From Micromonospora sp. WMMA1363 (lineage in GTDB: Bacteria; Actinomycetota; Actinomycetes; Mycobacteriales; Micromonosporaceae), in the NCBI RefSeq assembly GCF_030345795.1, contig NZ_JAUALB010000001.1, forward strand, positions 5,758,001 to 5,822,000: DNA of 64,000 nucleotides. The letters are read 5' to 3'. Positions 1 through 8,811 of the stretch are shown here, piece by piece; the stretch's first letter is position 1; every line of letters begins with the position of its first letter. The notes below the pieces were generated by a model. That model searched no databases. It was not told the origin of the DNA and worked only from the letters and a program-made list of their open reading frames with translations. Position numbers and translations under genes: made by a program.

Positions 1-1
1 C

Positions 2-373
2 GCGTTGGTGCAGGCCCGCAGTGACGCGGGCATGCTCAACATCGCCGAGCTGACCGCCACCGTGCACTGCCAGCCGGGCAACTACGCCGACGTACCGGCG
101 GAACACCGCCCCCCTTACCTCGACTACGCGTTGACGGCACCCGCGTGCCGGGTCCGGTTGGACGTGCTGCATTCCGAGGAGGGTGGCCGCTTCCACCACG
201 CACAGAACCGGTACCTGATGATCGAGGTCGAGGACGAGTTCGTCGCGCCCGACGACCGGTATCTCTGGGCGACACTGCACCAACTCACCTCACTGCTGCC
301 GCACAGCAACTATCTCACGGTGGAACTCCGCAGCCTCGTGGCCAGCATGCGCAGCCTGACGCCGCGGCTGTGA
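2..373 (+). CDS. Unrecognised protein, C-terminal part only
   Basis: The reading frame is open from the window edge and ends at the TGA at 371-373, so this is the 3' end of a gene whose start lies outside. About 123 residues are visible, ending in LRSLVASMRSLTPRL. I see no membrane segment, Cys cluster or nucleotide-binding motif. It points toward the minus-strand monooxygenase gene, with a 30-bp convergent gap. Coding bias agrees with its neighbours, so it is probably a real gene at the cluster edge. I do not recognise the family and assign no function. Confidence 0.5.
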   Translation, partial: ALVQARSDAGMLNIAELTATVHCQPGNYADVPAEHRPPYLDYALTAPACRVRLDVLHSEEGGRFHHAQNRYLMIEVEDEFVAPDDRYLWATLHQLTSLLPHSNYLTVELRSLVASMRSLTPRL

Positions 374-403
374 CGGGCAACCGGATGGAGCGGGCCGGAC
401 GCC

Positions 404-1996
404 TCAGCCGGCGGGGGGCGGCGCGCTCGCCGGCGCCGGGGTCCGAAGCTGGTTCCGCAGGTCGTCGACCACGTCCCGGATGCCGCCCGGGCCGCTCCCG
501 GCACCGAAGACGTGGTAGTCGGGACGGATGAGTAGGGCGGTCGCCCCGAACTGCGCCAGATACGGGCGGTAGACGTCGTCCACGTCCACCGCGCCCTGCT
601 CCGGTGCGTCTCCGGGCGGTAGCAGCCGCACCATGTGGGTGTCCAGCGTGCCGAGGAAGGACAGCCGCTCCTCGTCGAGTGCGGTGTGCGGATCCTCGGT
701 GGTCAGCAGCACGAAACCCCGGCCGACGACGTCGTCGAACAGCCCGATGTCGCGGCCCAGGGCCACTCGTCCCTGCGGCGCGACCGCACCCGCCGGTGGC
801 TCGGCCACGTCCGCCCCGGGCCGCCGGTGCAGCAGCCCGTCCGAGAGCGGCTTCGCCGGATCCGGCCGGACCGGGGCCCGCCCGCGGCGGTTGGCCAGTA
901 CCGTGGCGTCGCGCTCGGCGGCGGCCGCCGGATCGGTCACGCAGATCACCCGGCCTAGCTGGACCGACGCCAGGATCGCCTCCTTGGCCTGCGCGCGGCG
1001 TTCCTGCGGGTAGGAGTCGATCAGTGACTCCGCCGCGAGTCCGCGCAGTGTGAGGTCGAGCTTCCACGCCAGGTTGACGACGTCCCGGATGCCGGCGCAC
1101 ATGCCCTGACCGGCGAAGGGTGGCATGAGGTGGGCCGCGTCGCCAGCCAGCAGGACGTGACCCACCCGCCACCGCTCGGCCCACCTGGCCTGGAAGATGT
1201 ACGTGGTGCTGCGCAGCAGGGTGGCGGTGTCGGGTCTGACGCCGAACGGTGCGAGCAGGCGCCACGCCGTCTCGTCCCGGTTCAGCTCGGCCGTGCTCTC
1301 GCCGGGCAGGCGCATGAATTCCCAGCGCCGCCGCCCAGGGCCGCTGCCCACCTGGGTCGTGGGCCGCGCCGGATCACAGATCTGCACGTTGGTGGGGACG
1401 AATTCGCGTGGCTCGTGGAGTTCGACGTCGCAGAGCAGCCACTCGTAGGAGAATCCGAGGTCCGTCACGGGGACGTCGAGGTGGTGGCGGACGAAGCTGT
1501 TGGCGCCGTCGCATCCCACGACCCAGCGCGCGGAGACGCGTCGCGTCGCGCCGTCATCGTCGGTGGCGAGCACCTCCACCCGCTCGTCGCCTTCGCTGAT
1601 GCCCACGACCTCGTGTCCGCGCAGCACCGTGAGATCGGGGAGCGACGTCGCCCGGGCCGCGATGAGCTCCTCGAGGGCCGGCTGGTGCATCGTGTTCGCG
1701 TCCGGCCAGCCGTACGGGCCGGACGTGCCGAACGCGATGTCCAGCAGGATCTCACCGGCGGCGGTGCGCCACTGGTAGCCGCTGGCCGGAGCCGTGATCC
1801 GGCCAAGGTCCGGGCCGATCCCGGCGGCGGCCAGGAGGCGGGCGGTCTCACCATCGAAGCTGGTCGCCCGGGGCAGCCGGTATGGCCGGGGACGGCGTTC
1901 GATCACGGTCACCCGCCAGCCGCGTCGGGCGAGTAGCACCGACAGGGTGGCGCCGACCGGCCCGTTGCCCACGATGACGACGTGCGCGTCTCTCAC
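404..1996 (-). CDS. Class A FAD-dependent monooxygenase (PHBH/MhpA type)
   Basis: A 530-residue flavoprotein hydroxylase of the aromatic hydroxylase family. It has the N-terminal dinucleotide-binding motif GNGPVG (about residues 10-15) followed by the VIER segment, the CDGAN segment near residue 163, and the second FAD motif GDAAHLMPPFAGQG near residue 285. The C-terminal 130 residues match the thioredoxin-like tail of this family. Such enzymes hydroxylate aromatic or quinone substrates with NAD(P)H and O2. In ansamycin clusters a relative (Rif-Orf19 type) oxidises the naphthalenic core, while rifampicin monooxygenases are also similar, so tailoring and self-resistance are both possible. The GTG start overlaps the thioesterase stop (GTGA), so the two are translationally coupled. 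Confidence 0.82.
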   Translation of the reverse strand: MRDAHVVIVGNGPVGATLSVLLARRGWRVTVIERRPRPYRLPRATSFDGETARLLAAAGIGPDLGRITAPASGYQWRTAAGEILLDIAFGTSGPYGWPDANTMHQPALEELIAARATSLPDLTVLRGHEVVGISEGDERVEVLATDDDGATRRVSARWVVGCDGANSFVRHHLDVPVTDLGFSYEWLLCDVELHEPREFVPTNVQICDPARPTTQVGSGPGRRRWEFMRLPGESTAELNRDETAWRLLAPFGVRPDTATLLRSTTYIFQARWAERWRVGHVLLAGDAAHLMPPFAGQGMCAGIRDVVNLAWKLDLTLRGLAAESLIDSYPQERRAQAKEAILASVQLGRVICVTDPAAAAERDATVLANRRGRAPVRPDPAKPLSDGLLHRRPGADVAEPPAGAVAPQGRVALGRDIGLFDDVVGRGFVLLTTEDPHTALDEERLSFLGTLDTHMVRLLPPGDAPEQGAVDVDDVYRPYLAQFGATALLIRPDYHVFGAGSGPGGIRDVVDDLRNQLRTPAPASAPPPAG

Positions 1997-2772
1997 GGTA
2001 ACCTCACAGCTTGACGCGTCCGACCTGACAGTTCCTTCCGGAGAATCGCGATCACGTCCTCGCTCCGGTCGACGAGGAAGAAGTGACCCCCCGGAAGGAC
2101 CTTGAGGTCCATCGGTCCGGTGGTGTGCTCGGCCCAGGCGCGGGCTTCGTCCAGTGACACCCGGCGGTCGCGGTCGCCGGTGAGCACCGTGACGGGGCAG
2201 TCCACGCTCCGGTCGGGATCATGGCGGTACGTCTCGATGGCCTGGTAGTCGCTGCGGACGGCCGGCAGGATCATCTCCCGTAGTTCCGGGTCGGCCAGCA
2301 TGACCGGTTCGGTGCCGTTCAGGGTCCGGAGCTCGGACACGATGCGGTCGTCCGACAGGGGGCGTACCTCCTCGTCACGGTAGCGGGACGGGGCGCGTCG
2401 ACCCGAGACGACGAGGTGTACCGGCGAGGGCAGACCGGCGGGACGCATCCGCAACGCCACCTCGTAGCCGAGGACCGCGCCCATGCTGTGTCCGAACAGT
2501 GCCAGGGGGCGGTCGTCCAGGTGGCGCAGGGCGTCGAGGATCTGATCGGCCAGATCTGGGATGTTGTCGACGGCGGGCTCGTGCCGCCGGTCCTGGCGGC
2601 CCGGGTACTGGACCGCCAGGACCTCCACCGCCGGGGCGAGTGCCTTGGACAGCGGGTGGAAGAAGCTTGCCGAGCCGCCGGCGTGTGGCAGGCACACCAG
2701 GCGGGTTTCCCCGTCCGGCGCCGGGTGGTACCGGCGTAGCCAGGTCTCGACGTGTTCCGTGGGTTGAGGCAC
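1993..2772 (-). CDS. Type II thioesterase (RifR/GrsT type)
   Basis: A 259-residue alpha/beta hydrolase of the editing thioesterase family, which removes stalled or wrong acyl groups from carrier proteins of polyketide or peptide synthases. The nucleophile elbow GHSMG is at residues 94-98 (Ser96). The oxyanion segment LPHAGGSA is near residue 28, the acidic residue lies in TGDRDRR and the catalytic His in GGHFF near the C terminus. I chose the GTG at 2770-2772 because AAGGA lies nine bases upstream and this gives the usual family length; an in-frame extension to 2856 is possible but adds a Pro/Thr-rich tail not typical of the family. It is co-transcribed with the downstream monooxygenase. Confidence 0.85.
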   Translation of the reverse strand: MPQPTEHVETWLRRYHPAPDGETRLVCLPHAGGSASFFHPLSKALAPAVEVLAVQYPGRQDRRHEPAVDNIPDLADQILDALRHLDDRPLALFGHSMGAVLGYEVALRMRPAGLPSPVHLVVSGRRAPSRYRDEEVRPLSDDRIVSELRTLNGTEPVMLADPELREMILPAVRSDYQAIETYRHDPDRSVDCPVTVLTGDRDRRVSLDEARAWAEHTTGPMDLKVLPGGHFFLVDRSEDVIAILRKELSGRTRQAVRLP

Positions 2773-3002
2773 GGCCAGTGTTCCTTTCCGGGTTGTCCGT
2801 GGCGGGGTGACCGCAGGATCGGGAGCTGCGTCGGGTGGCACCGCGAGGGTCGGCACCGCTGGACGGCCTGCGCGGTGTCTCCTGTGCCGGGAGGAGCGTC
2901 GGCGGGCTCGCTTGGAGCCAGGATCGCCGGAGGCCCGGCGAGCGTCGCTGTGCCCGGCGGCCGTGGGCGACCGTCATGGTGCCGGCCAAGCGGTACCGGC
3001 AG

Positions 3003-3101
3003 CTAGCGCGCCGGTGCGCACCGGCCGGCCGGGTCGGGGATCACCTCTGCTGGGAACAGGTCGCCCCATTCCTCGATCGAGCCCCCGCTGGTGGCGGTCA
3101 T
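3003..3101 (-). CDS. Possible 32-residue peptide gene
   Basis: A short open frame from ATG (3099-3101) to a stop at 3003-3005 encodes MTATSGGSIEEWGDLFPAEV followed by IPDPAGRCAPAR. It has a strong Shine-Dalgarno (GGGAGGGAG, six bases from the ATG), better than many neighbours. It lies about 230 bp upstream of the thioesterase on the same strand. The acidic middle, single Cys and lack of a hydrophobic segment recall a small leader or RiPP-like precursor, but no maturation enzyme is visible nearby. It could be chance. Confidence 0.3.
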   Translation of the reverse strand: MTATSGGSIEEWGDLFPAEVIPDPAGRCAPAR

Positions 3102-3729
3102 GTGCTGCTCCCTCCCGTGACCGGGGGCCAGCGATCCGCGGGCGTGGGACGACCGTGCTGTGGCCCCGCTGCACCAACGATAGGGAGGCGGCGGCTGGCC
3201 GAGCACCCCTCAGCCTGATAGCCGTCGTGACACCGTCCATGGCAGATCTGGCCGGAGGCCCTGCGGCCGCGCCGTGGGCGGCGCCATCAGAACCAGGGAC
3301 GCCCGATCGTGGCTTGAGCGGCGGCGGTCGCTTCACCCGCCATCGGCGAGCCTCACCACCAGGTCCACCTCGACCCGGCGGTCGTGCCGCTCCGCCGCCG
3401 CTTCAGCCCACCCAAGGCACTGAGTTCGCTGGTCAACCCGCTGGCGTCGGCGATACCGGCGGACGGGCGCGTACCGGCGTGCCCAACCACACCCCATCCG
3501 TCACCGCTGACCGCGATCTTCGGGCGCGTTTCGGTAGCTTTTACCCTTCAAGTTCCGTCCGTGACGGGCGTTTTGGACCTTGACGACAAGTTAGATCTTC
3601 TCAGATCAGATGGCACTTTGACTTTCATGATCCACGATGCGGACAGCCCTTGCCAAAGGGTCGAGGCCGGTCGTACCGACGCTCGGGGATTGCCTCGGAT
3701 AAGGGTCCGGGCGATAGAAGGTTCTCCAT
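3102..3729. other. Divergent intergenic region before the LuxR gene
   Basis: No convincing gene is seen in this 628-bp stretch between the minus-strand thioesterase side and the plus-strand regulator. Its right part (about 3530-3730) is clearly less GC-rich than its surroundings and holds two TTGAC boxes (TTGACG near 3579 and TTGACT near 3619), so it probably carries the promoter of the regulator-methyltransferase pair. I could not fix a -10 element. Confidence 0.4.
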
Positions 3730-5295
3730 GTGATGCCACCGATTTCCACGAGATTGATCTTGCATGCCGCCGCGACCAGCGAAGACGCCCATCATGAAAG
3801 GCTTTGCAATCTTCTCTGGACGTGGGGCCGCGCCGGTAGTAGTGTCGGTGACGGGATGGCTACGCTGAGAATTGCCAGCGTGGCCAACCATCTGAGTAGC
3901 AATGGGGGATTCTTGTCGTCTTTGTTGGCGCCGGCTCTCGCCGGCGCGGATATTCCCTGTGACCGAAGCCACCACGCACCTCGGTTATCTTTTCCTCAGC
4001 ATCCATTTGTCGCATCCGCGGACGCCCTGCTGTCGAGTTCGTGTGAGACCGCCGGTCTTTTTCGCCGTTCCGCCCTGTCGTGGTATAGCGGGCGGCTCGA
4101 TGCGGGATTGCAGTACGCCGCGGCGGCAGTCGACACGAGATGCGACGAGCACCACGAGTTCTGCGCGCTGGCTCCCTTCTGGCGGGTCGCGTTGCTGACC
4201 AAGGCCAGGGAGTTCAAGGCCGGCTGGCGGGCGATCAACTCCCCTGAGGTGTACAGGGGTGGGCCGGAGTCGCCACTCATGACCGCGACGTCGCTCATCA
4301 TTCGGGGTGAGCTGCTGTTCGCCAGGGGGTGCGTCGACGACGGTCTCGCCGACGTGAACGCGGGGTTGCGCGCCGCGGAGCGCTGCGAAGCCCGGTTGTT
4401 GCTGCCCACCGGTTACGTGGTGCTGGCACTCGCCGCGTTCCGCCGAGCTGACATGAGAACCTGCCTGCACTTCGTGGACAAGCTGACCGGTGAAGCCCTG
4501 CTGGGCTACTTCGGGCAGGCCGCGGGAGCGTGGGTGACCGCGCAGGTGGCAGAGGCCCGCGGCGGAACGGACCGGGCAGCCGGGCTCATCGCCGGAATCG
4601 TCAGCGACCGCCTCGTGCTTCGCCAGCTTCTGGTGTCCGAGCCGGCGGCGGCCTCGTGGCTGGTTCGCGCCTCCTGCAAGTTGGGCGCCCGTGACCTCGC
4701 GGAGGCAGCGGTGACGGCGGCCGCTACCGCGTCCGCCGAGCACCCCGGGTTCCGCGTCATCCGCGGAGCGGCGTTGCACGCCGCTGGACTGCTGGAGGAG
4801 GACTCCGGCAAGTTGCTGGAGGCGGCGAACACCTACCCTGATCGGTGGTGCGGGGCGTCCGCGCGGGAGGACATGGCCGGCTTGTTGGCCGAGCGACGGT
4901 CCGAACGGAGCAATACCGTTCGGACCTTCGAATTGGCGCTGGGGGCCTACACTGCGGTCGGTGCCGCACGCGATGCTTCTCGGGTCGCGAACAAGCTCCG
5001 CGACTTCGGTGTGCGACGTGGCGTTATCCGGCCCGTGCAGCGTGAGGGGCATCAGCCGCACGGACTGACCAACATGGAGTTCGCGGTCGCGGAGCTCGTG
5101 AGTCAGGGACACACCAACAATGAAGTCGGCAGGCAACTGTTCATCTCTCGGCACACCGTGGCCTTTCACCTCAAGAAGGTGTACCAGAAGATGAGCCTCA
5201 CATCGCGCGTGGAGTTGGCGGCCAGCTGGAAACAACGCAATGGCGGCATGAGTTCTAATGTCAGAAATCATGATGATGGTGGGGGGCGCTGGTGA
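3730..5295 (+). CDS. LuxR-family transcriptional regulator without an ATPase domain
   Basis: A 521-residue protein with a C-terminal LuxR/GerE helix-turn-helix at about residues 445-505 (LTNMEFAVAELVSQGHTN, then ISRHTVAFHLKKVYQKM). The preceding 400 residues are Ala/Leu-rich helical repeats like the TPR-like C-terminal half of LAL (MalT-type) regulators. Unlike full LAL proteins (about 900 residues), no Walker A or B motif is present, so it is a half-size relative. The GTG at 3730 is supported by AGAAGG eight bases upstream; a second in-frame start is ATG 3733. Its stop overlaps the methyltransferase start (GTGA), which links regulator and tailoring gene. It is a probable pathway-specific activator. 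Confidence 0.75.
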   Translation: MMPPISTRLILHAAATSEDAHHERLCNLLWTWGRAGSSVGDGMATLRIASVANHLSSNGGFLSSLLAPALAGADIPCDRSHHAPRLSFPQHPFVASADALLSSSCETAGLFRRSALSWYSGRLDAGLQYAAAAVDTRCDEHHEFCALAPFWRVALLTKAREFKAGWRAINSPEVYRGGPESPLMTATSLIIRGELLFARGCVDDGLADVNAGLRAAERCEARLLLPTGYVVLALAAFRRADMRTCLHFVDKLTGEALLGYFGQAAGAWVTAQVAEARGGTDRAAGLIAGIVSDRLVLRQLLVSEPAAASWLVRASCKLGARDLAEAAVTAAATASAEHPGFRVIRGAALHAAGLLEEDSGKLLEAANTYPDRWCGASAREDMAGLLAERRSERSNTVRTFELALGAYTAVGAARDASRVANKLRDFGVRRGVIRPVQREGHQPHGLTNMEFAVAELVSQGHTNNEVGRQLFISRHTVAFHLKKVYQKMSLTSRVELAASWKQRNGGMSSNVRNHDDGGGRW

Positions 5296-6116
5296 AAAAG
5301 CCGACGCCAAATGAGATTGGCCAGGGCTACGACGCGTTTACGGATTTGCTCGACCAACTCTGGGGCGAAAATCTGCACCACGGCTACTGGGAGGACGCGT
5401 CCGACGATGTGTCGGTGAAGGACGCCGCCGATCGGCTGACCGACAAACTTGCCGGTCTGCTGACCATTGAGCCAGGCGATCGCCTGCTCGATCTCGGTTG
5501 TGGCATCGGTGAGCCGGCCATCAGGCTGGCCACGGCACACAAGATCGAAATCGTGGGCGTCTCGATCAGTGGTCGTCAGGTCGAGCGGGCACATGACCGC
5601 GCGGTGTCCGCCGGTCTGGCCGACCGGTTGTCCTTCCAGCTGGCCGACGCGATGGACCTGCCATTCCCGGAGGAGTCGTTCGACATCGTCTGGGCGCTGG
5701 AGTCCCTGCATCACATGCCCGACCGGGCCCATGTTCTCCGGCAGGCGACCCGGGTGCTGCGGCCCGGCGGGCGGGTGGCGATCGGTGACTTCATGCTCCA
5801 GCCGAGTGCCGACGGTTACGAAGCAGGCGCCGCCCGGGTCAACGAGGCGAGCAAGGGTGTCCTGTCGGTCATCGGACGTGACGCCTACCTTGCCATGATC
5901 CGTGAGGCCGGACTCGTTCCCGTGGCCAGCGAAGACGTCAGCAGGCACACCCGGCCGTCCTGGGTCAAGGCGGGAGAGCGGTTCGCCGCCCTTCGGGAGC
6001 AGGCCGTGCCGCACATCGGGGAAGAGCAGTTCGACCTCACGCTCGCCCGATTCCGCGCATTCAGCGAGGAGCCGGCGTTGGGGTACGCCCTCCTGACCGC
6101 CCGCAAGCCCTCCTGA
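5292..6116 (+). CDS. SAM-dependent O-methyltransferase (UbiE-like, Rif-Orf14 type)
   Basis: A 274-residue class I methyltransferase. SAM motif I is LDLGCGIGEP at about residues 66-75, motif II lies in SFDIVWALESLHHMPD, and motif III is VLRPGGRVAIGDF near residue 155. Length and the N-terminal GYDAFTDLLDQLWGENLHHG segment agree with the small-molecule methyltransferases of macrolide and ansamycin clusters, including the 27-O-demethylrifamycin SV methyltransferase type. The substrate is not shown by sequence; ansamycin tailoring is inferred from the neighbours. It is translationally coupled to the LuxR gene by a 4-base overlap. Confidence 0.8.
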   Translation: MKKPTPNEIGQGYDAFTDLLDQLWGENLHHGYWEDASDDVSVKDAADRLTDKLAGLLTIEPGDRLLDLGCGIGEPAIRLATAHKIEIVGVSISGRQVERAHDRAVSAGLADRLSFQLADAMDLPFPEESFDIVWALESLHHMPDRAHVLRQATRVLRPGGRVAIGDFMLQPSADGYEAGAARVNEASKGVLSVIGRDAYLAMIREAGLVPVASEDVSRHTRPSWVKAGERFAALREQAVPHIGEEQFDLTLARFRAFSEEPALGYALLTARKPS

Positions 6117-6263
6117 TCAACCACGGTCCGCTGGTGGTGGCGCGTGACGAGGTCACGAGTCAGTCGGTGGCGAAGGAGACCCCACACCAGGTGAACACCG
6201 CGCTGCCCAGGCAGTGCGGATGCACGGCGCCTTCTCCGGTATCCATATCTCCCAGGGTGGATC

Positions 6264-6956
6264 ATGCAGACGACAGAAGAGACGTTACGAAGCCTTTTCG
6301 GCAGGATGGTCGGAGACGAGAAGCACATGTGGGCGGCAGCGTCGACGCTGAACGCCATCTGGGTGCTCTACGACCGGGTGCTCGACATCTCGCCGGACAA
6401 CATCGACGACCCCGACCGGGACCGGTTCTACCTCTCCAAGGGGCACGGGCCGATGGCGTACTACGCGATGCTCGCCGCGAAGGGGTTCATCGCCCCGGAG
6501 ATGTTGGACACCTGGACCCAACTCGGCTCGCCGCTCGGTCTCCACCCCGACCGCATGCTGGTGCCTGGCGTGGAGATCAGCAGCGGCTCTCTCGGCCACG
6601 GGCTCCCCCTCGGCGTGGGAACCGCACTCGGGCTGCGTGCCGAGGGGCGGCGCGCGCGCGTGGTGGTGCTGATGGGCGACGGCGAGTTCGACGAGGGCAG
6701 CAACCACGAGGCTCTCGCGATCGCCGGTCGCCTCGGTCTCGACCGCGTCACCGCGATCGTGATCGACAACCGTTCGGCGAGCCTCGGCTGGCCGGACGGC
6801 ATCGCCAGGCGCTTTGAGGTGGAGGGCTGGCGCGCCACCACCGTGGACGGCCGCGACAACGAGGAGTTGTATCGGGCGTTGACCCAGGAATCCGACGGCC
6901 GGCCGCAGGCCGTGGTCGCGGAGATTCGCGAGCTTCGGGAAGGGAGCGCGGCATGA
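6264..6956 (+). CDS. Transketolase N-terminal (TPP-binding) subunit
   Basis: A 230-residue subunit carrying the thiamine-diphosphate fold: the GHG element SKGHGPMAYYAM near residue 57, and the GDG...N motif MGDGEFDEGSNHEAL with IDNRS about 30 residues later. It forms an active enzyme only with the next gene, the split-transketolase arrangement of Rif-Orf15A/15B in rifamycin clusters. There the pair is thought to cut a 3-amino-3-deoxy-fructose 6-phosphate intermediate to the imino-erythrose phosphate used for aminoDAHP. An AGGGTGG element precedes the ATG. The final TGA overlaps the ATG of the second subunit (ATGA). Assignment to AHBA supply rests on the ROK kinase and dehydroquinase genes nearby. 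Confidence 0.85.
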   Translation: MQTTEETLRSLFGRMVGDEKHMWAAASTLNAIWVLYDRVLDISPDNIDDPDRDRFYLSKGHGPMAYYAMLAAKGFIAPEMLDTWTQLGSPLGLHPDRMLVPGVEISSGSLGHGLPLGVGTALGLRAEGRRARVVVLMGDGEFDEGSNHEALAIAGRLGLDRVTAIVIDNRSASLGWPDGIARRFEVEGWRATTVDGRDNEELYRALTQESDGRPQAVVAEIRELREGSAA

Positions 6957-7864
6957 GCACTCAGGTGGACAGGAAGCTGATGCGGTCCGTCTTCGTCGAC
7001 ACCGTGATCGAGTCGCTTGCCACCGATCCCAAGCTGGTCCTGTTGACCGCCGACATCTCGTCGTGGTCGTTCGACGAGGCGCGGGCCGCCTACCCGGACC
7101 GGGTGATCAACGTCGGGATCCGTGAGCAGGCGATGATCGGAATGGCCGGTGGCCTGGCGATGACCGGTTTCCGGCCGGTGGTGCACACCTACACACCATT
7201 CCTGGTCGAGCGTCCGTTCGAGCAGATCAAACTAGACCTCGGGCACCAGGACGTCGGCGCCGTGCTGGTCAGCATCGGCGGGTCCTACGACGACCTGGCG
7301 CGGGGCCGGACCCACCAGGCGCCCGGCGATGTCGCGCTGTTCGACACACTGCCTGGCTGGACCGTGCACGTACCGGGGCACGAGGACGAGGCTGAGCAGC
7401 TGATGCGGAACGCCCTGTCCGACGACGGGCGGGTCTACCTGCGGCTGTCGGACAAGGCCAACAGTGAGGCGGTGCCGGTCCTGGACGGCTTCAGCGTGCT
7501 GCGCCGAGGCGGCGCCGGCGTGGTGGTCGCGGTCGGACCGGTGCTGGACGACGTGCTCACCGCGACGTCCACCGCGGATGTCACGGTGCTGTACGCCTCG
7601 ACGGTCCGGCCGTTCGACCACGCTGGCCTGCGCGCGGCGGTGGCCGCCGCGGCGCCGAACGTCATGGTGGTCGAGCCGTACCTGCGGGGGACCTCGGCGC
7701 ACGAGGTGGCCGAGGCGCTCGGCGACGTGCCGCACCGGCTGCGGTCGCACGGGGTACGGCGGGACCGGGAGGTGCGTGCCTACGGCAAGGCGCTGGACCA
7801 CGACCGACTGCACGGACTGGACGCCGCGAGCCTGGCCGCGTCGGTCATCGAATTCGTCCGGTAG
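6953..7864 (+). CDS. Transketolase C-terminal subunit
   Basis: A 303-residue protein with the pyrimidine-binding domain (VGIREQAMIGMAGGLAMTG, about residues 50-68, with the catalytic Glu in REQ) and the C-terminal transketolase domain (ATSTADVTVLYASTVRPF region). It is the partner of the preceding subunit; the genes overlap by four bases, implying equimolar synthesis. It is equivalent in layout to Rif-Orf15B. The pair ends the plus-strand tailoring and precursor block and converges on the AHBA operon. Confidence 0.85.
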   Translation: MSTQVDRKLMRSVFVDTVIESLATDPKLVLLTADISSWSFDEARAAYPDRVINVGIREQAMIGMAGGLAMTGFRPVVHTYTPFLVERPFEQIKLDLGHQDVGAVLVSIGGSYDDLARGRTHQAPGDVALFDTLPGWTVHVPGHEDEAEQLMRNALSDDGRVYLRLSDKANSEAVPVLDGFSVLRRGGAGVVVAVGPVLDDVLTATSTADVTVLYASTVRPFDHAGLRAAVAAAAPNVMVVEPYLRGTSAHEVAEALGDVPHRLRSHGVRRDREVRAYGKALDHDRLHGLDAASLAASVIEFVR

Positions 7865-7922
7865 CCCCGGTTTCGGTCGGGGCCACCGGCTCCGACCGGC
7901 TCCGGACCGGTCGAACGGTCCG
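7864..7922. terminator. GC-rich hairpins between convergent genes
   Basis: Two small stem-loops lie between the convergent transketolase and dehydrogenase genes: GCCCCG (7864-7869) with CGGGGC (7878-7883), and GGACCG (7904-7909) with CGGTCC (7916-7921). There is no T-tract, as is usual in high-GC actinomycetes. The remaining bases up to 7998 hold no gene. Confidence 0.4.
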
Positions 7923-7998
7923 CGGTGGCCGCCGTCGCGGCGGTCGTCGCCGTCACCGGCAGCCTGCGCTGGTCGCCGCTGCGCGGGCGGAGCGGATG

Positions 7999-8811
7999 TC
8001 AGAGGGCGAAGAAGGCCAGGTAGGAGTCCAGTTGATGGGTGAGCATCGGCTCGCCGGGGTGGGCGGTTAGGCCCCGTTCGTCGGCCGCCCGCAGCAGCGC
8101 CGTCTCCGCCGGCTTCATGATGATGTCGGCCACCACGGCGTGCGCCGGCAACCCGGTCACCGGGAACGGCAGCGGGTCGTCGGGCCGCAGCCCCAGCGGC
8201 GTCGCGTTCACCGCGACGTCGACGTCGGCCAGGTGTGGACCGGTCGCGGCAGTGACCCGACCGGGGTACGCGGCCGAGAGCCGTCGCCACAGCGTGTCGA
8301 GTCGCCCGGGGTCGGTGTCGACCAGGCGCAACTCGGCCACCTCCGCGTCGAGCAGGGCGACCGCGATGGCGCTGCCCGCCCCGCCCGCGCCCACCACGCA
8401 CACCCGCAGCCCATTGGGGTCGTACCCGGCCCCGGTCAGACCACGGACGAAACCGTCGCCGTCGAAGGTGTCCGCCGACCAGGTGCCGTCGGGCTCACGG
8501 CGCAACGCGTTGACGCTGCCGGCCAGGCGCGCGCGGGCGGTGGCCCGGTCGGCGAGGGTCAGGGCGGCGGCCTTGTGCGGCACCGTCACGAGGATGCCGT
8601 GCAGGTTGACCACCTGCCGCAGGGCGCGCACCACCGGCGCGACGTCGCCCGGTGTCACCTGCATCGGGACGAGCACGGCGTCGGTGCCGCGCCGGGCCAG
8701 CACGGGGTGGAGCAGGCCGGGGGCCCGCACCTGCGCGATCGGGTCGCCGAGCAGCGCGTACACCCGGGTCGTGCCGCTGATCGCGGGCCCGGGCCGCGGC
8801 GGGGCGGTCAT
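7999..8811 (-). CDS. Shikimate/aminoquinate dehydrogenase-like protein (AroE family, RifI type)
   Basis: A 270-residue AroE-family oxidoreductase. The catalytic Lys lies in VPHK (Lys80), SVNA at residues 99-102 and TFDGDG at 115-120 match the substrate site, and GAGGAG (141-146) is the NADP-binding loop. The usual Ser-rich substrate motif near residue 22 (NPIxxSxSP) is replaced by GDPIAQVRAP, so the carboxylate-binding serines are missing. This suggests a substrate other than shikimate, fitting an aminoquinate/aminoshikimate dehydrogenase of the RifI kind. It is the last gene of the minus-strand operon, with an ATGA overlap to the gene before it. Confidence 0.78.
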   Translation of the reverse strand: MTAPPRPGPAISGTTRVYALLGDPIAQVRAPGLLHPVLARRGTDAVLVPMQVTPGDVAPVVRALRQVVNLHGILVTVPHKAAALTLADRATARARLAGSVNALRREPDGTWSADTFDGDGFVRGLTGAGYDPNGLRVCVVGAGGAGSAIAVALLDAEVAELRLVDTDPGRLDTLWRRLSAAYPGRVTAATGPHLADVDVAVNATPLGLRPDDPLPFPVTGLPAHAVVADIIMKPAETALLRAADERGLTAHPGEPMLTHQLDSYLAFFAL

